This document shows, piece by piece, positions 63,450 to 64,000 of a stretch of 64,000 nt of DNA. The stretch spans positions 372,001-436,000 of the forward strand of contig NZ_CP024902.1 in the NCBI RefSeq assembly GCF_003330765.1, written 5' to 3'. The notes beneath the pieces were generated by a model that ran no database searches, had not been told where the DNA came from, and saw only the letters and a program-made list of their open reading frames with translations. The stretch's first letter is position 1; every line of letters starts with the position of its first letter. Position numbers and translations under genes: made by a program. This DNA is from Burkholderia pyrrocinia (GTDB lineage: Bacteria; Pseudomonadota; Gammaproteobacteria; Burkholderiales; Burkholderiaceae).

Positions 63450-64000
63450 TTATGTAATATCCCTTTCGGTTGCAATTGCGGCGTTCCCGCGACCGACTAT
63501 CTGGTCAAAAATCGCCCAAAGCTCGCTGTGAACGAGGCCTAATGTCATAAAGCTACGTTGAAGCCTTGCTGGCTGAAAGGGGAACGGCGCGAACACTCTG
63601 CGAATGCAAGCGGCCAACGTATGGTCATCTTCCTCGATGAACCAGCGGGGGTACTTTAGACTCATACCTCCGTGATACAACACGGGCAGCCGTTCACACA
63701 TTCGCGAGGGAATATCCTGAACGAAAGTGCTTACCTCGGTCCAAACCGAGTCGATAACGGCTTGCAGTTCATGCTGGGGAAGTTCTTTGAATCGTCCTTC
63801 ATTGCCTTGGCGCAAAGACGGTATTTGATACAGGACTTCTTGCTTCTTGTGGTTTTCGAGCCGAAGGCACAACCAGATGTTGAGCGGGTCAAATAGATAG
63901 TTTTCCACCCCATTCCGACCATGCACGAAAACGCCTTCACCCCCATGGTTTTCGTTCGGTGGAGTGTCACGGTCGAGCAGCCCATAGAACCGGCGAAAGT
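63450..64000 (-). CDS. Partial gene: C-terminal part of a probable ATPase with TOPRIM-like region
   Basis: The minus-strand frame is open from the window edge to a TAA at 63,450, giving about 183 residues of a C-terminus. It begins with FYGLLDRDTPP and continues VFVHGRNGVENYLFDPLNIW. A GLxDRD strand followed by an ENYLLDP-like helix is typical of the TOPRIM/DUF4435-type ends of AAA ATPases (OLD-like), which are common in defence loci. The ATPase part would lie outside the window. It is convergent with the RT gene; the 82-base gap has a GC palindrome near 63,371-63,390 without a T-run. Confidence 0.55.
   Translation of the reverse strand, partial: FRRFYGLLDRDTPPNENHGGEGVFVHGRNGVENYLFDPLNIWLCLRLENHKKQEVLYQIPSLRQGNEGRFKELPQHELQAVIDSVWTEVSTFVQDIPSRMCERLPVLYHGGMSLKYPRWFIEEDDHTLAACIRRVFAPFPFQPARLQRSFMTLGLVHSELWAIFDQIVGRGNAAIATERDIT

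Overview
The window is a piece of a Burkholderia chromosome, most likely from the Burkholderia cepacia complex. I infer this from the very high GC of the first three quarters, the protein sequences, and gene neighbourhoods typical of that genus: ugpBAECQ, gltBD, thiOSGE, mlaFEDACB, murA-hisGDCB-marC-hisHAFIE-tatABC and petABC-sspAB. No database search was run, so species level is inference.

Bases 1 to about 47,540 are ordinary core genome. In order they hold the end of a dGTPase gene, a glycerol-3-phosphate uptake operon with a possible Pho box, an OmpW-type porin, a RAYT-like transposase that has lost its catalytic residues, glutamate synthase (gltB, gltD), an AGCS symporter with a 2'-5' RNA ligase, and an SbmA/BacA-type ABC exporter followed by a stub of a dehydrogenase gene. 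A TPP riboswitch then precedes the thiazole and coupling genes of thiamine synthesis. Next come the Mla lipid-transport operon, an ABC-2 exporter with REP-like hairpins inside its coding sequence, ibaG-murA, and a complete histidine operon with marC embedded. After these lie a HIT protein, the Tat translocase, a DegS-like protease, a Nif3-like protein, the cytochrome bc1 complex, and sspA-sspB.

Behind sspB a threonine-type tRNA gene is cut inside its anticodon loop at about 47,583. From there to the window end (about 16.4 kb) composition is more A/T-rich, gene content is accessory, and strands switch; this is a genomic island whose right end lies outside. Its left end is an overlapping operon: a small primase-zinc-finger-like protein, three tyrosine recombinases, a small coiled-coil partner and a small winged-helix protein. 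The layout resembles Tn554 tnpABC and the gamma-mobile-trio islands, with one recombinase more. The first recombinase is broken by an IS21-family element and apparently also by a frameshift.

The cargo begins with six small, tightly packed, mostly unrecognised genes on the minus strand, among them an excisionase-type HTH protein and a protein resembling the Xre/MbcA/ParS antitoxin fold. It continues with an XRE regulator and a roughly 1,270-residue reverse transcriptase fused to a C-terminal nitrilase domain with an intact Glu-Lys-Cys triad, which is the architecture of type 1 defence-associated reverse transcriptases. The window ends inside a minus-strand gene whose visible part looks like the TOPRIM-like C-terminus of an ATPase. 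The recombinases plausibly moved the set into the tRNA gene. The minus-strand six-gene cluster and the structured 460-base leader of the reverse transcriptase are the parts with least precedent.
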